A stretch of 64,000 nucleotides of DNA from Ancylobacter vacuolatus (GCF_030813595.1 NZ_JAUSUH010000005.1:62001-126000); one strand, 5' to 3'; counted from the stretch's first letter, positions 8,917-17,765 are shown. The notes: a model not told the origin generated them from the sequence alone. Numbers and translations: made by a program.

Positions 8917-8941
8917 GGAACTGTTTTGCCTAAATGGCGTT
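8917..8941 (+). promoter_or_regulatory. EcfG-type general stress response promoter
   Basis: GGAAC at 8917-8921 is separated by exactly 16 bases from CGTT at 8938-8941. This is the published alphaproteobacterial EcfG consensus, GGAAC-N16-17-CGTT. It lies 34 bases upstream of the small secreted protein at 8976, which is followed by a YflT-like stress protein that may be cotranscribed. Confidence 0.8.
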
Positions 8942-8975
8942 CACTCTTCACATTTTGTGATCAGAGGGCCATCAA

Positions 8976-9287
8976 ATGAAGCACGTTCTGCCCATTCTCG
9001 CTGCGGTCGCGATCGCTGTTCCCGCCTGGGCCCAGACCCCGCCGGCCGCTCAGGATCCCGCTACCCCTGCCGTGACCACGGAGAGCGCGACCCAGCCGGC
9101 CATGCCGGCCAAGGGCGCCAACAGCTTCACCGAGGCGCAGGCCAAGGAGCGCATCGAGGCGCGCGGCTTCGCCGACGTGACCGGCCTGGCCAAGGATGCC
9201 GACGGCGTCTGGCGCGGCAAGGCCATGAAGGCCGGCGCCTCGCATGACGTCGCGCTCGACTATCAGGGCAACGTCTTTCCGAACTGA
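8976..9287 (+). CDS. Small secreted protein, PepSY-like, under a stress promoter
   Basis: A 103-residue protein with a clear Sec signal peptide (cleavage after AWA, before QTPP). An Ala/Pro/Thr-rich linker follows, then a compact domain of about 60 residues beginning NSFTEAQAKERIEARGF and ending VALDYQGNV. The domain resembles short PepSY-type periplasmic proteins common in Rhizobiales (a helix, then strands), but the function is unknown. GAGGG upstream of ATG 8976 gives the start. The EcfG-type promoter at 8917-8941 suggests induction in the general stress response. The stress gene at 9332 follows after 44 bases. Confidence 0.7.
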   Translation: MKHVLPILAAVAIAVPAWAQTPPAAQDPATPAVTTESATQPAMPAKGANSFTEAQAKERIEARGFADVTGLAKDADGVWRGKAMKAGASHDVALDYQGNVFPN

Positions 9288-9331
9288 ATGTAACCAGGAT
9301 CCCCGACAGGATCCGCTGGGAGGACCCCATC

Positions 9332-9982
9332 ATGGCGACCGTTTCCGGACTTTTCGACAATTATGACGACGCCCTCACGGCTGTGAACAAGCTGCAGGCC
9401 CTGGGTATCGACCGTGCCCAGATCAGCCTCGTCGCGAACAATGCCGATGACTGGTATGGCAGCGACACCACGGCCACGCGGACCGACACCCGCACCGAGA
9501 CCCGCGCTGAGGCGCATGACGAGAGCCATGCGGGCGAAGGCGCGGCGACCGGTGCCGGCATCGGTGCCGTGCTCGGCGGCGCCGGCGGCCTGCTCACCGG
9601 CCTTGGCCTGATGGCCATTCCAGGCGTCGGCCCGGTGGTGGCGGCCGGCTGGCTGGTAGCGACCGGTGCCGGCCTTGTCGCCGGTGCGGCGGCCGGTGGC
9701 GCGGTTGGCGGCATGGTCGGCGCGATGACCTCCGAGGGCGTGCCTGAGGAGCGCGCGCATGTCTATGCCGAGGGTGTGCGCCGCGGCGGCACCGTGGTCT
9801 CCGCCCGCGTTCCCGACGAGCACGAGGCCGAAGCCCAGGCCATTCTCGACGACGAGGCCTCTGTCGACGTGACGGCGCGTGAGCGCGTCTATCGCGACGA
9901 GGGCTGGACCCGCTTCGATCCCGATGCCCCGGCCTATACCGCGCCGGAAGTGCAGAAGGAGCGCGCCCGCTACCGCGCGTGA
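9332..9982 (+). CDS. YflT/general stress 17M-like protein with glycine-zipper membrane region
   Basis: A 216-residue protein. Residues 1-40 (SGLFDNYDDALTAVNKLQALGI) match the start of the general stress protein 17M (YflT-type) domain. Residues about 70-130 form a long Gly/Ala-rich hydrophobic region (GAATGAGIGAVLGGAGGLLTGLG and on), which resembles glycine zippers. The C-terminal part (GVPEERAHVYAEGVRRGGTVVSARV) resembles the second half of the stress domain, followed by a charged tail. A strong ribosome-binding site (GGGAGGA) precedes ATG 9332. It lies just behind the secreted gene under the EcfG-type promoter and is closed by a terminator at 9999-10028. A stress role is inferred. Confidence 0.75.
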   Translation: MATVSGLFDNYDDALTAVNKLQALGIDRAQISLVANNADDWYGSDTTATRTDTRTETRAEAHDESHAGEGAATGAGIGAVLGGAGGLLTGLGLMAIPGVGPVVAAGWLVATGAGLVAGAAAGGAVGGMVGAMTSEGVPEERAHVYAEGVRRGGTVVSARVPDEHEAEAQAILDDEASVDVTARERVYRDEGWTRFDPDAPAYTAPEVQKERARYRA

Positions 9983-9998
9983 CGCTTCACGGATCATG

Positions 9999-10028
9999 AT
10001 GCCGGGCTCGAAAGGGCCCGGCATTTTT
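9999..10028 (+). terminator. Rho-independent terminator after the stress gene
   Basis: Arms ATGCCGGGC (9999-10007) and GCCCGGCAT (10016-10024) form a nine-pair stem, followed by T residues to 10028. It lies 16 bases after the stop codon at 9982. Confidence 0.88.
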
Positions 10029-10195
10029 GTGGCCTGACGGCAAAGGGCTCATTTTGCACCTGTTTTAGGCAGGCTTAATTCTCAAGCAGACAACCAAGCT
10101 TCGCCTCTTGGCGATACTCCCCCCGGGTGTCGCGCCTTTAACCTGCCGTGCGTGTCGATGGAAGTCGGTGCGCGGATCAGGACAAAGGTGCGTAA

Positions 10196-11515
10196 ATGAC
10201 GGCGAATCCTTTCCATCTCGCCTGGTTTCTCCAGGGCTCCAGCATCCAGGCCTGGGGCGAGCCGTGGACCGGCAATATCGGCCAGGACTGGATGGGCGCC
10301 GACCTGTTCGTCGACCTCGTGCGCTCGATGGAGCGGGCCTGCTTCGACTATCTCCTCATCGAAGATTCGATCTATGTCGGCGAGAACTGGCAGAATTCGC
10401 GCGACATCTTCCTGAAGGGCGGCATTTGCATCCCCCGGCAGGAACCGAGCGTGGTCGCCACGCTGCTCGCCGCCTCCACCCGCAAGCTCGGCATCGTGCC
10501 GACGCTCTCCACCTTCGCCTACCACCCCTACCTGACCGCCCGCATCGTCTCCTCGCTCGATCAGATCTCCGGCGGGCGGGCCGGCTGGAACATGGTGACG
10601 GGTTCGTCCGACTTCTCCGCCCAGAATTTCGGCATGGATAAGCTGCCCGAGCACGACCAGCGCTATGTGATGGCGGAAGAATATATCGACATCGTCAAGG
10701 CGCTGTGGGGCTCGTGGGATCCCGGCGCGATCATCAACGACCTTGAAAACGGCGTGCTGATCGACCCGGCCAAGGTCCACACCATCGACTATAAGGGCGC
10801 CCATTACGCCTCGCGCGGGCCGCTGAATTCCGGGCCCTGCCCGCAAGGGATTCCGGTGATCGCGCAGGCCGGTGGCTCGAAGAGCGGGCGCAAGATCGCC
10901 GCCACCCATGCCGACACCATCGTCGCCGCGCCGAACGGCGTCGCCGCGATGAAGCAGTACCGCGACGATGTCCGCGCCCAGATGGCCGGAATGGGCCGCA
11001 ACCCCGACGACTGCAAGATCCTGTTCCTGCTCTCGCCCATCGTCGCCGAAACCGAGGACCAGGCGAAATGGGCGGCCGAGCAACGCCGCGTCTCCGCCGC
11101 GCAGAATCTCGACGCGCGCATGGCCCGCTTCGGCTGGAGCACCAATCTCGACCTCTCCAGCCTCGACCTCGACACGCCGGTGAGCCAGCTCAGCCTGACC
11201 ACCAACGGCCATCAGTCGAGCCTCTCGCAATTCCTCACCCGCGCCGGCGACAAGCCGCTGCGCGAGGCGATGATCGACCATGTGAGCTGCGGCTACTGCG
11301 TCGATGTCGTCGGCACGCCGGACAGCGTCGCCAGCCAGATGGACGAGATCATGCAGGAGATTGGCGGCGACGGCTTCCTCATCGCGCTGTCGGATGTCTC
11401 GCGCCGCTCCGTGTCCACCATCACCGACGGGCTGGTGCCGGTGCTGCAGCGTCGCGGCCTGACGCGCCGCGCCTATGAGCACCAGCACCTGCGCGACAAC
11501 CTCACCGCCTTCTGA
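10196..11515 (+). CDS. FMNH2-dependent monooxygenase, NtaA/SnaA/DszA family (copy 1)
   Basis: A 439-residue flavin monooxygenase of the bacterial luciferase superfamily. Family features are the N-terminal FHLAWF, MERACFDYLLIEDS, GRAGWNMVTG, QNFGMDKL and IAQAGGS segments. These enzymes use FMNH2 from a separate reductase to cleave C-N or C-S bonds in nitrilotriacetate, sulfones or alkyl-sulfur compounds; the substrate here is not deducible. AAAGGTG lies before ATG 10196. It leads directly into an amino-acid-type ABC importer, which suggests uptake followed by oxidative cleavage. No flavin reductase gene is seen nearby. A diverged paralogue lies at 14843-16156. Confidence 0.88.
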   Translation: MTANPFHLAWFLQGSSIQAWGEPWTGNIGQDWMGADLFVDLVRSMERACFDYLLIEDSIYVGENWQNSRDIFLKGGICIPRQEPSVVATLLAASTRKLGIVPTLSTFAYHPYLTARIVSSLDQISGGRAGWNMVTGSSDFSAQNFGMDKLPEHDQRYVMAEEYIDIVKALWGSWDPGAIINDLENGVLIDPAKVHTIDYKGAHYASRGPLNSGPCPQGIPVIAQAGGSKSGRKIAATHADTIVAAPNGVAAMKQYRDDVRAQMAGMGRNPDDCKILFLLSPIVAETEDQAKWAAEQRRVSAAQNLDARMARFGWSTNLDLSSLDLDTPVSQLSLTTNGHQSSLSQFLTRAGDKPLREAMIDHVSCGYCVDVVGTPDSVASQMDEIMQEIGGDGFLIALSDVSRRSVSTITDGLVPVLQRRGLTRRAYEHQHLRDNLTAF

Positions 11516-11548
11516 CCCCGCACCGCCCCTCACCAGGACACGACGCCG

Positions 11549-12394
11549 ATGATCACATGCCTGCCGCATCATCCTCTCCGCCGGGCCGGTGCCTTCGCCC
11601 TCGGCGTTCTCATCGCCAGCGCCGGCCTGTCGGCCGCCTCCGCCGAGAAGCTCAAGCTCGGCAATGAGGGCGTCTACCCGCCCTTCTCCATGGTCGAGGC
11701 GTCAGGCAACCTGACCGGCATGGAGCCGGAGCTGGCGCGCGAAATGTGCAAGCGCATCGGCGCCGACTGCGAGATCGTGGTCATGGACTTCAAGGCGCTG
11801 ATCCCGTCCATGCTGCAGGGCAAGTTCGACGGCATCGTCACCCAGATCTCGCCGACCCCCGAGCGGGTCGAGAAGGCGCTCTTCGCCACGCCGATCGTCT
11901 ATAATCCGGCGACCTTCATCGTGAAGAAGGACAGCAACTACACGCTCACCAAGGAAGGCGTCACCGGCAAGGGCCTGCGCATCGCGCTGCAGCGCGGCGC
12001 TTCGATGGTGCCCTACATCCACAAGCATTTCGGCAAGGACACCTTCGTCGAGGTCTATTACGACAACCCCGACCAGATGAAGCTCGACCTGCTGGCCGGC
12101 CGGCTCGACCTCGTCTTCGATTCCAAGATCAACTGGACCCTGGAACTGATCGCCAAGCCCGAGGGCAAGGACTACATGCTCGCCGGCGGCGACCATTGGC
12201 TGGGCGATCCCGCCATTCCCGAGGCCGAGCGCGGCTATAGCTGGATCTTCCCGAAGAAGAGCGAAGCGCTGGTCAAGCGCGTCAACACCGCGCTGGCCGA
12301 GATGATCAAGGACTGCACCTACACCACCATCCGCAAGAAATACGTGCCGGTGGCCACGCTCGCGGCGGAAGCGGCCTGCGAGAAGACCAACTGA
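11549..12394 (+). CDS. ABC transporter periplasmic binding protein, family 3
   Basis: A 281-residue protein with an N-terminal signal peptide (residues 1-33, ending SAASA-E) and the SBP_bac_3 fold. Markers are KLKLGNEGVYPPFSM, GNLTGMEPELAREMCKRIG and DFKALIPSMLQGKFDGIV. It should deliver a polar amino acid or an amino-acid-like compound (cystine- or opine-type binding proteins are relatives) to the permeases encoded just downstream. It lies 33 bases after the monooxygenase and 25 bases before the first permease, so all belong to one operon. The ligand is not predictable by eye. Confidence 0.88.
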   Translation: MITCLPHHPLRRAGAFALGVLIASAGLSAASAEKLKLGNEGVYPPFSMVEASGNLTGMEPELAREMCKRIGADCEIVVMDFKALIPSMLQGKFDGIVTQISPTPERVEKALFATPIVYNPATFIVKKDSNYTLTKEGVTGKGLRIALQRGASMVPYIHKHFGKDTFVEVYYDNPDQMKLDLLAGRLDLVFDSKINWTLELIAKPEGKDYMLAGGDHWLGDPAIPEAERGYSWIFPKKSEALVKRVNTALAEMIKDCTYTTIRKKYVPVATLAAEAACEKTN

Positions 12395-12419
12395 CCGCGC
12401 GCCCCCCGGAGAACGGCGG

Positions 12420-13148
12420 ATGACCAACCTCTCCCTTGCCGATTTGGCAGGCTATCTGCGCCAGCTCGGCGAGGGAGCGCTCATCACGCTGGAGCTGTTC
12501 TTCGCCAGCTTCGCGCTGGCCTTCGTGCTCGGCGTGCTGATCGGGGTGGCGACGCTCGCGCGCAGCCGCGTCATCCGCGCGGCATGGCGGGTCTATGCCT
12601 CCATCTTCATGGGCGTGCCCTCGCTGCTGGTGATCTTCCTGATCTTCTATGGCGGTAGCGCCATGCTGGCGGCGGTGCTGGGCGAGTTCGGCGCCCGGAT
12701 CGACATTTCGCCCTTCGGCGCCGGCGTCGCGGCGCTCGGCATCGTCTACTCCGCCTATGTCGCCGAACTGGTGCGCGGGGCGATCGAGAATCTGCCCAAG
12801 GGCCAGTTCGAGGGCGCCCGCGCGCTTGCCATTCCCCCCTTCATCATGTGGGGGCGGGTGATCCTGCCGCAGGTAATGCGGCTGGCTCTCCCCGGCCTGG
12901 TCAATGTGTGGAGCTTCATGCTGAAGGAGACGCCGCTGGTGTCGCTGGCCGGGCTGCAGGACCTTGTCGCGGCCACCAAGATCGCCGCCGGGGCCACCAA
13001 GGAGCCCTTCATCTTCTTCGTTGCCACGGCTCTGGTCTTCATCGCCTTCAGCGCCGCCAGCCTCTGGCTGGCCAACCGGCTCGAGGTGCGCCTCGATCGC
13101 GGCCAGCGCCGCGCGCCCGTCCGCTCGCCCGCGCAGGCCGAGGCATGA
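12420..13148 (+). CDS. ABC transporter permease 1, HisM/GlnP type
   Basis: A 242-residue inner-membrane protein with about five hydrophobic segments. It carries the EAA loop contacting the ATPase: ENLPKGQFEGARALAIPPFIMWGRVILPQ. The early segment GEGALITLELFFASFALAFVLGVLIG is typical of polar amino-acid permeases. It forms a heterodimer with the next gene product. Its last four bases overlap the ATG of that gene. Confidence 0.9.
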   Translation: MTNLSLADLAGYLRQLGEGALITLELFFASFALAFVLGVLIGVATLARSRVIRAAWRVYASIFMGVPSLLVIFLIFYGGSAMLAAVLGEFGARIDISPFGAGVAALGIVYSAYVAELVRGAIENLPKGQFEGARALAIPPFIMWGRVILPQVMRLALPGLVNVWSFMLKETPLVSLAGLQDLVAATKIAAGATKEPFIFFVATALVFIAFSAASLWLANRLEVRLDRGQRRAPVRSPAQAEA

Positions 13149-13912
13149 ACGCGCTGCCGATTGATCTCGCCCTCGCCTGGGAAAGCCTGCCGGCGCTGTT
13201 CGACGGGCTGATGGTGACGGTGTTCCTCACCGCGCTGCCGCTGATCATCGGGCTGGCGCTGGCCTTTCCGATCTGCTTCGCCCGCATGTCGGCGCGGCGC
13301 GCTTTGGCGCTGCCGGCGGAGATCTTCGTCGTGTTCTTTCGCGGCGCGCCGCTGCTGATCCTGCTCTATCTCGTCTATTACGGCCTCGGCCAGATCGAGG
13401 CGCTGCGCAATGGCCCGTTCTGGATCGTCTTCGGCTCGCCCTTCGGCTGTGCCATCGTCGCGCTCAGCCTCAACCATGCCGCCTATATGGTCGAGGTGCT
13501 GCGCGGCAGCCTGCTGGCGGTGCCGCACGGCATCGTCGAGGCCAGCGAGGCGCTCGGCATCACGCGGCGCAACATCTTCCTCTGGGTGCGGATGCCGCTC
13601 GCTCTGCGCTACGGGCTGAAGGCCTATCAGAACGAGGTGGTGAGCTTCGTCAAGGGCACCGCCATCGTTTCGGTGGTGACGATCACCGACCTGATGGCGG
13701 TGGCCAATTCCATCTTCGAGCAGACCTATGACCCGTTCACGCCCATTCTCTGCGCGGCCGCCTTCTACTGGGCCTTCGTCAACCTGATCCGGGTCGGCTT
13801 CACCGTCTGGGGCCGCTGGCTGAGCCGACACAGTGCCGAGGACGCCGTCGTCGCCATCCCCGGCCGGCAAGGGCTGGGTGGTGTGGTCGTCGAGGCGAAG
13901 GTGACGCCATGA
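13145..13912 (+). CDS. ABC transporter permease 2, HisQ/GlnP type
   Basis: A 255-residue inner-membrane permease, with start at ATG 13145 inside the end of permease 1. The conserved loop reads VPHGIVEASEALGITRRNIFLWVRMPLA. The N-terminal DGLMVTVFLTALPLIIGLALAFPI is the usual first helix of this family. It pairs with permease 1 to form the channel. It overlaps the ATPase gene by four bases (ATGA at 13909). Confidence 0.9.
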   Translation: MNALPIDLALAWESLPALFDGLMVTVFLTALPLIIGLALAFPICFARMSARRALALPAEIFVVFFRGAPLLILLYLVYYGLGQIEALRNGPFWIVFGSPFGCAIVALSLNHAAYMVEVLRGSLLAVPHGIVEASEALGITRRNIFLWVRMPLALRYGLKAYQNEVVSFVKGTAIVSVVTITDLMAVANSIFEQTYDPFTPILCAAAFYWAFVNLIRVGFTVWGRWLSRHSAEDAVVAIPGRQGLGGVVVEAKVTP

Positions 13913-14676
13913 TCCCGCGCCCCCACGCTGCCGAGCCTGCCGCCGAGCCGGCCATCCTCCTCGCGCAGGTGGTGAAGCGCTACGGCGCCCATCGGGCGCT
14001 GGCCGGTGTCGACCTCCAGGTGCGGCGCGGCGAAAAGCTGGTCATCTGCGGCCCTTCCGGCTCGGGCAAATCGACCCTCATCCGCTGCATCAACGCGCTG
14101 GAGCGGCACGATGCCGGCCGGATCGTCGTCAATGGCATCGCGCTGACCAATGATGAAGGCACGGTGCAGGACATCCGCCAGGAAGTCGGCATGGTGTTCC
14201 AGCACTTCAACCTGTTTCCGCACCTCACCGCGCTGGAAAACTGCATGCTGGCGCCGCGGCTCAACCGGGGCCTGTCGAAGGCGCAGGCGGAAAAGCTCGC
14301 CCTGGCGCATCTGGAGCGGGTGCATCTGGCCGACCAGGCGCGCAAATACCCCGCGCGGCTCTCCGGCGGCCAGCAGCAGCGCGTCGCCATCGCCCGCGCG
14401 CTGTGCATGGAGCCGCGCATCCTGCTGTTCGACGAGCCGACCTCGGCGCTCGACCCGGAAATGGTGAAAGAGGTGCTGGGGGTGATCGAGGAACTCGCCG
14501 CCAGCGGCGTCACCATGATCTGCGTCACCCACGAGATGGGGTTCGCCCGCCGCGTGGCCGACCGCTGCGTGTTCATGGACCGGGGCGAGATTGTCGAGGA
14601 GGGCGACGCCGCGCGCTTCTTCGAGGCACCCGAAAGCGAGCGCCTGCGTCACTTCCTCGCGCAGATCCTGCGCTGA
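13909..14676 (+). CDS. ABC transporter ATP-binding protein, polar amino acid type
   Basis: A 255-residue ATPase with Walker A GPSGSGKST, a Q-loop region FQHFNLFPHLTALEN, the signature LSGGQQQRVAIARAL, Walker B ILLFDEPTSALDPE and the switch histidine in CVTHEMGFAR. It matches the GlnQ/HisP group throughout. It energises the importer encoded by the three preceding genes and ends the operon. A palindromic repeat follows at 14720-14813. Confidence 0.94.
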   Translation: MIPRPHAAEPAAEPAILLAQVVKRYGAHRALAGVDLQVRRGEKLVICGPSGSGKSTLIRCINALERHDAGRIVVNGIALTNDEGTVQDIRQEVGMVFQHFNLFPHLTALENCMLAPRLNRGLSKAQAEKLALAHLERVHLADQARKYPARLSGGQQQRVAIARALCMEPRILLFDEPTSALDPEMVKEVLGVIEELAASGVTMICVTHEMGFARRVADRCVFMDRGEIVEEGDAARFFEAPESERLRHFLAQILR

Positions 14677-14719
14677 GCAATCCTGCGCTGGGGGAGCGGC
14701 GCCTCGCCCTCTGGCGGCT

Positions 14720-14813
14720 GTCATCCCGGCCGCCGCCTAAGGCGGAGAGGCGGGATCGTCCTCAGGCAGACGCACGCGATCCCGGACAGGGCCTGTGGCC
14801 CTTCCGGGATGAC
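14720..14813. repeat. Palindromic intergenic repeat of the GTCATCCCGG type
   Basis: Outer arms GTCATCCCGG (14720-14729) and CCGGGATGAC (14804-14813) are exact reverse complements. Inside, ATCCCGGA (14779-14786) pairs with TCCGGGAT (14803-14810), enclosing a further AGGGCC/GGCCCT stem. It lies between convergent genes. Related elements occur at 60471-60505 and, less well preserved, at 34471-34497. Confidence 0.75.
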
Positions 14814-14842
14814 GCTTCTGGGGGGAGCCGCCAAGGAGCCCC

Positions 14843-16156
14843 TCAGAACTCCCGCAGCATCTGCCGCAGCGTGGCGCCTTCGGTGTAGCGGGTGCGGGCG
14901 AGGCCCCGGCGCTGCAAAGCGGGCACCAGCCCCTCGCAGATATCGGTGATGTATTGCCGGCTGATATTGGCGGTGAATGGCCGGGTGATGAGGAAGCCGT
15001 CGCCGCCCACTTCCGCCATCACCTCGCCCATGCGCTCGGCCACCTGGTCGGGCGTGCCGATCAGCCCGTCCAGCCCGCGCGAGAGCTGGTCGGCGCAGAG
15101 CTGGCGCAGCGTCTTGCCCGAGCCGGTCTGCTGGAAGGCATCGAGCGAGCCCTGCTCGCCATTGGTGGTGAGGTGGGGCAGGGGGGCGTCGAGGTCGAAT
15201 GTCGAGAAGTCGATATCGGTGATGGCGGCGATCAGCGCCAGCGCCTTCTCGCAATAATCTGGCGCCTCGATGATGCGCGCCGCCTTCGCCTTCGCCTCGT
15301 CCTCGGTCTCGCCGAGAATGGGGGCGACGACGAACAGCACCTTGATCTCGTCCGGGTCGCGCCCGCCGGCTTCAGCCCGCGCCCGCACATCGGCGCGATA
15401 GGCCTTTAGCCCGGCGACGCCCATGGAAGGAGCGATGATGCTGTCGGCGGTCATCGCCGCGAATTGCCGCCCGCGCGGCGAGCCGCCGGCCTGCACGAAG
15501 GCGGGGCGCTGCTGCGGCGAGGGCACGCAGTTTAGCGGTCCCCGGCTCTTGAAATATTTGCCCTCGAAATGGATCGGCCGCACTTTCGAAGCATCGGCAT
15601 AGGTGCCGGTGGCCCGGTCGCGCACCACCGCGTCGGCTTCCCAGCTGCCCCAGAGCTGCTTGCACAGTTCCACATACTCGTCCGCCATGTCGTAGCGCTC
15701 CTGGCGCGGCGGCAGCTTGTCCATGCCGAAATTCTCGGCAGCGAGGTCCTCGCCTGTCGTGACGATGTTCCAGCCGAAGCGGCCCTTGCAGAGGCTGTCG
15801 AGCGTCGAGCACAGCCGCGCGAGCATGAAGGGCGGATAGGCCATGGTGGAGAAGGTCGCCACCACGCCGAGATTTTTGGTGTTGGCGCCGATCAGCGCGG
15901 CCATCGGCGAGGGGTCGGCCTTCGGCCCCATGATGTTGTGCTTGAGATAGACCTCGTTGGTGCCGCCATAGGCCTCGGAGATCATCAGCGTGTCTTCCAG
16001 CATGATGTAGTCGAAGCAGGCCCGTTCCATGGCCTGCGCCATGTCGATGTAGAATTTTCCGTCCCAGGGGTCGCCGCCGCCGCCGGTGAAAGGCCGGGTC
16101 CACTCGTCGACCGCGAAATTGGTGAACCATCCGAGGTGTAACGGTCGTGGACTCAT
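14843..16156 (-). CDS. FMNH2-dependent monooxygenase, NtaA/SnaA/DszA family (copy 2)
   Basis: A 437-residue luciferase-superfamily monooxygenase with the same motif order as the enzyme at 10196: LHLGWFTNF, MERACFDYIMLEDT, GRFGWNIVT, ENFGMDKLP, FVQAGGS. The two are clearly diverged rather than a recent duplication, so they may act on different substrates or successive steps. It reads toward the ABC operon, and its promoter faces the LysR gene at 16450 across 293 bases, the usual arrangement for a LysR-controlled target. Confidence 0.88.
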   Translation of the reverse strand: MSPRPLHLGWFTNFAVDEWTRPFTGGGGDPWDGKFYIDMAQAMERACFDYIMLEDTLMISEAYGGTNEVYLKHNIMGPKADPSPMAALIGANTKNLGVVATFSTMAYPPFMLARLCSTLDSLCKGRFGWNIVTTGEDLAAENFGMDKLPPRQERYDMADEYVELCKQLWGSWEADAVVRDRATGTYADASKVRPIHFEGKYFKSRGPLNCVPSPQQRPAFVQAGGSPRGRQFAAMTADSIIAPSMGVAGLKAYRADVRARAEAGGRDPDEIKVLFVVAPILGETEDEAKAKAARIIEAPDYCEKALALIAAITDIDFSTFDLDAPLPHLTTNGEQGSLDAFQQTGSGKTLRQLCADQLSRGLDGLIGTPDQVAERMGEVMAEVGGDGFLITRPFTANISRQYITDICEGLVPALQRRGLARTRYTEGATLRQMLREF

Positions 16157-16374
16157 GACACTGCCCCATCTGCCTGCTCAAGACGAAGCGGCAGCCTAGG
16201 CCGGGGCTCCGCGCCGCCACCATTGCGAAAAGCCCAAGCGATGTTCCGCTCAGGGGCGGCTCAACATTGGGCAGAGCACAGGGGCGTGGGCAAACACTGT
16301 GCAATCGGCCCCCGGCGGCGAGGGCCTGCCGCGCCCGGAGCGGGCTGGAAGATCAGCAAAACCGCGCCACGGCA

Positions 16375-16408
16375 GGTGCGGCGCACAAATTGCTATGTGC
16401 GCTGCACC
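16375..16408. promoter_or_regulatory. Large dyad, candidate LysR operator
   Basis: Left arm GGTGCGGCGCACA (16375-16387) and right arm TGTGCGCTGCACC (16396-16408) match as reverse complements at 12 of 13 positions, around an eight-base AT-rich spacer (AATTGCTA). It lies 41 bases upstream of the lysR start, in the divergent region shared with the monooxygenase gene. LysR proteins bind such dyads to control themselves and a divergent target; assignment to this regulator is inference. Confidence 0.6.
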
Positions 16409-16449
16409 GGGGGGAAAGGGGCATCATCGACACGGAGCGAGGCCTAGCC

Positions 16450-17481
16450 ATGTCGCACATCAGCCAGATCTACGATATCGACCTGAAGCTGCTGCGCTGC
16501 TTCTGCACCATCGTCGAGGAGAGGAGCTTCACCGCCGCGCAGGCGGCGCTCAACCTGTCGCAATCCACCCTCAGCGAGAACCTGAAATCGCTGGAGATCC
16601 GCCTCGGCACGCGGCTGTGCCGGCGCGGACCGAAGGGCTTCAAGCTCTTCCGCGAGGGCGAGGTGGTCTACAAGGCGGCCAAGGAACTGTTCGCCTCGGT
16701 GGAGGCCTTCAAGCAGAAGGCCTCGAACATCAACCAGAATACCGTCTATGAACTCTCCATCGGCATTCAGGACGGCATTGTCGAAAACCCGTCCGCGCGC
16801 CTGCACGACGCCATTCGCCGGTTTTCCGACTATTACCCCAATGTCCGCTTCCGCATGGAGGTCATGCTCGGCTTCCAGCTGGCCGGCCGGGTGGCCGACG
16901 GCATGCTGCATGTCGGCATCGGCCTGGTGAACGAGCATTACGCGCAACTGACCTATGAGCACCTGTTCGACGAGCAGGGCTTCATGTGCTGCGGCCACCG
17001 GCATCCGCTCTTCGCCATTCCGGAGGAGGAATTGACGATGGCGGACATTGAATCCGCCGCCTATTGCAGCCGGGGGCATCTCGAATATTACCATCCCGAG
17101 CGTGCCCGCCGCAGCGACACCTGCGGCGACATCGGCCTCGGCATCCAGTCGCAACTGGCGCTGATCCTGTCGGGGCGCAATATCGGCTATGTGCTCGACC
17201 ATACGGCGCAGCCGCTGATCGCCAGCGGCGCGCTCAGGGCGCTGCGGCCGGACCGGGTGCGGATCGTCAACCCGATCACCGCGATGATGGGGCCCGCCGC
17301 CGCCGACTTCAAGCTGGCGCGGCAGTTCGTCGACTGCCTGATCGACGTGCATATGGAGCTTGGCCAGAGCCGCCTGCTTCCCCGGCCGGACTTTGCCACC
17401 GGTTGCGGCACGGTGGTGGACCGCGACGGCGTGTTTCGCGTGCTCTCCACCGCCAAGGCGCCCGTCTATGCCGGTGCGTGA
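16450..17481 (+). CDS. LysR-family transcriptional regulator
   Basis: A 343-residue regulator. Residues about 10-68 are the winged helix-turn-helix (LKLLRCFCTIVEERSFTAAQ, then ALNLSQSTLSENLKSLEIRLG). The C-terminal part is the periplasmic-binding-like effector domain, with an extra tail of about 30 residues. The start at ATG 16450 is set by GGAGCGAGG upstream and the domain boundary, although the frame is open further upstream. It is divergent from the second monooxygenase gene and probably regulates it, and perhaps the ABC operon. The effector is unknown. Confidence 0.9.
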   Translation: MSHISQIYDIDLKLLRCFCTIVEERSFTAAQAALNLSQSTLSENLKSLEIRLGTRLCRRGPKGFKLFREGEVVYKAAKELFASVEAFKQKASNINQNTVYELSIGIQDGIVENPSARLHDAIRRFSDYYPNVRFRMEVMLGFQLAGRVADGMLHVGIGLVNEHYAQLTYEHLFDEQGFMCCGHRHPLFAIPEEELTMADIESAAYCSRGHLEYYHPERARRSDTCGDIGLGIQSQLALILSGRNIGYVLDHTAQPLIASGALRALRPDRVRIVNPITAMMGPAAADFKLARQFVDCLIDVHMELGQSRLLPRPDFATGCGTVVDRDGVFRVLSTAKAPVYAGA

Positions 17482-17765
17482 GGCCGCAATGCGCGCCCGC
17501 CACTATGGGCGGCCGGCCCCGCAGACGCCCGGGCGATGGATGGACTAAATGTGGGGTTGCAATCGCCCCGCGACATTCTGGCCCGCGCGCGCCGCCAGAA
17601 GCTGCCGGTCTCCCTGAAATAGCTGAACATTTCCCAGGGGGTGGCTGACCGGCGGCGGCGGGACGCGCGTGATCGCGTTCAAAAAATCTCGGTTGAGATT
17701 GTTGACGATGCAACCTGTAGGTGTCAGGCTGCCACTCGATGGCCGAAAGGGGCTGGGAGCGGGGC

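Noticed and set aside
10064-10078. TTTA-N7-TTAA resembling a CtrA box upstream of the first monooxygenase gene
   Set aside because: One mismatch in a short, common motif and no cell-cycle gene nearby; too weak to call.
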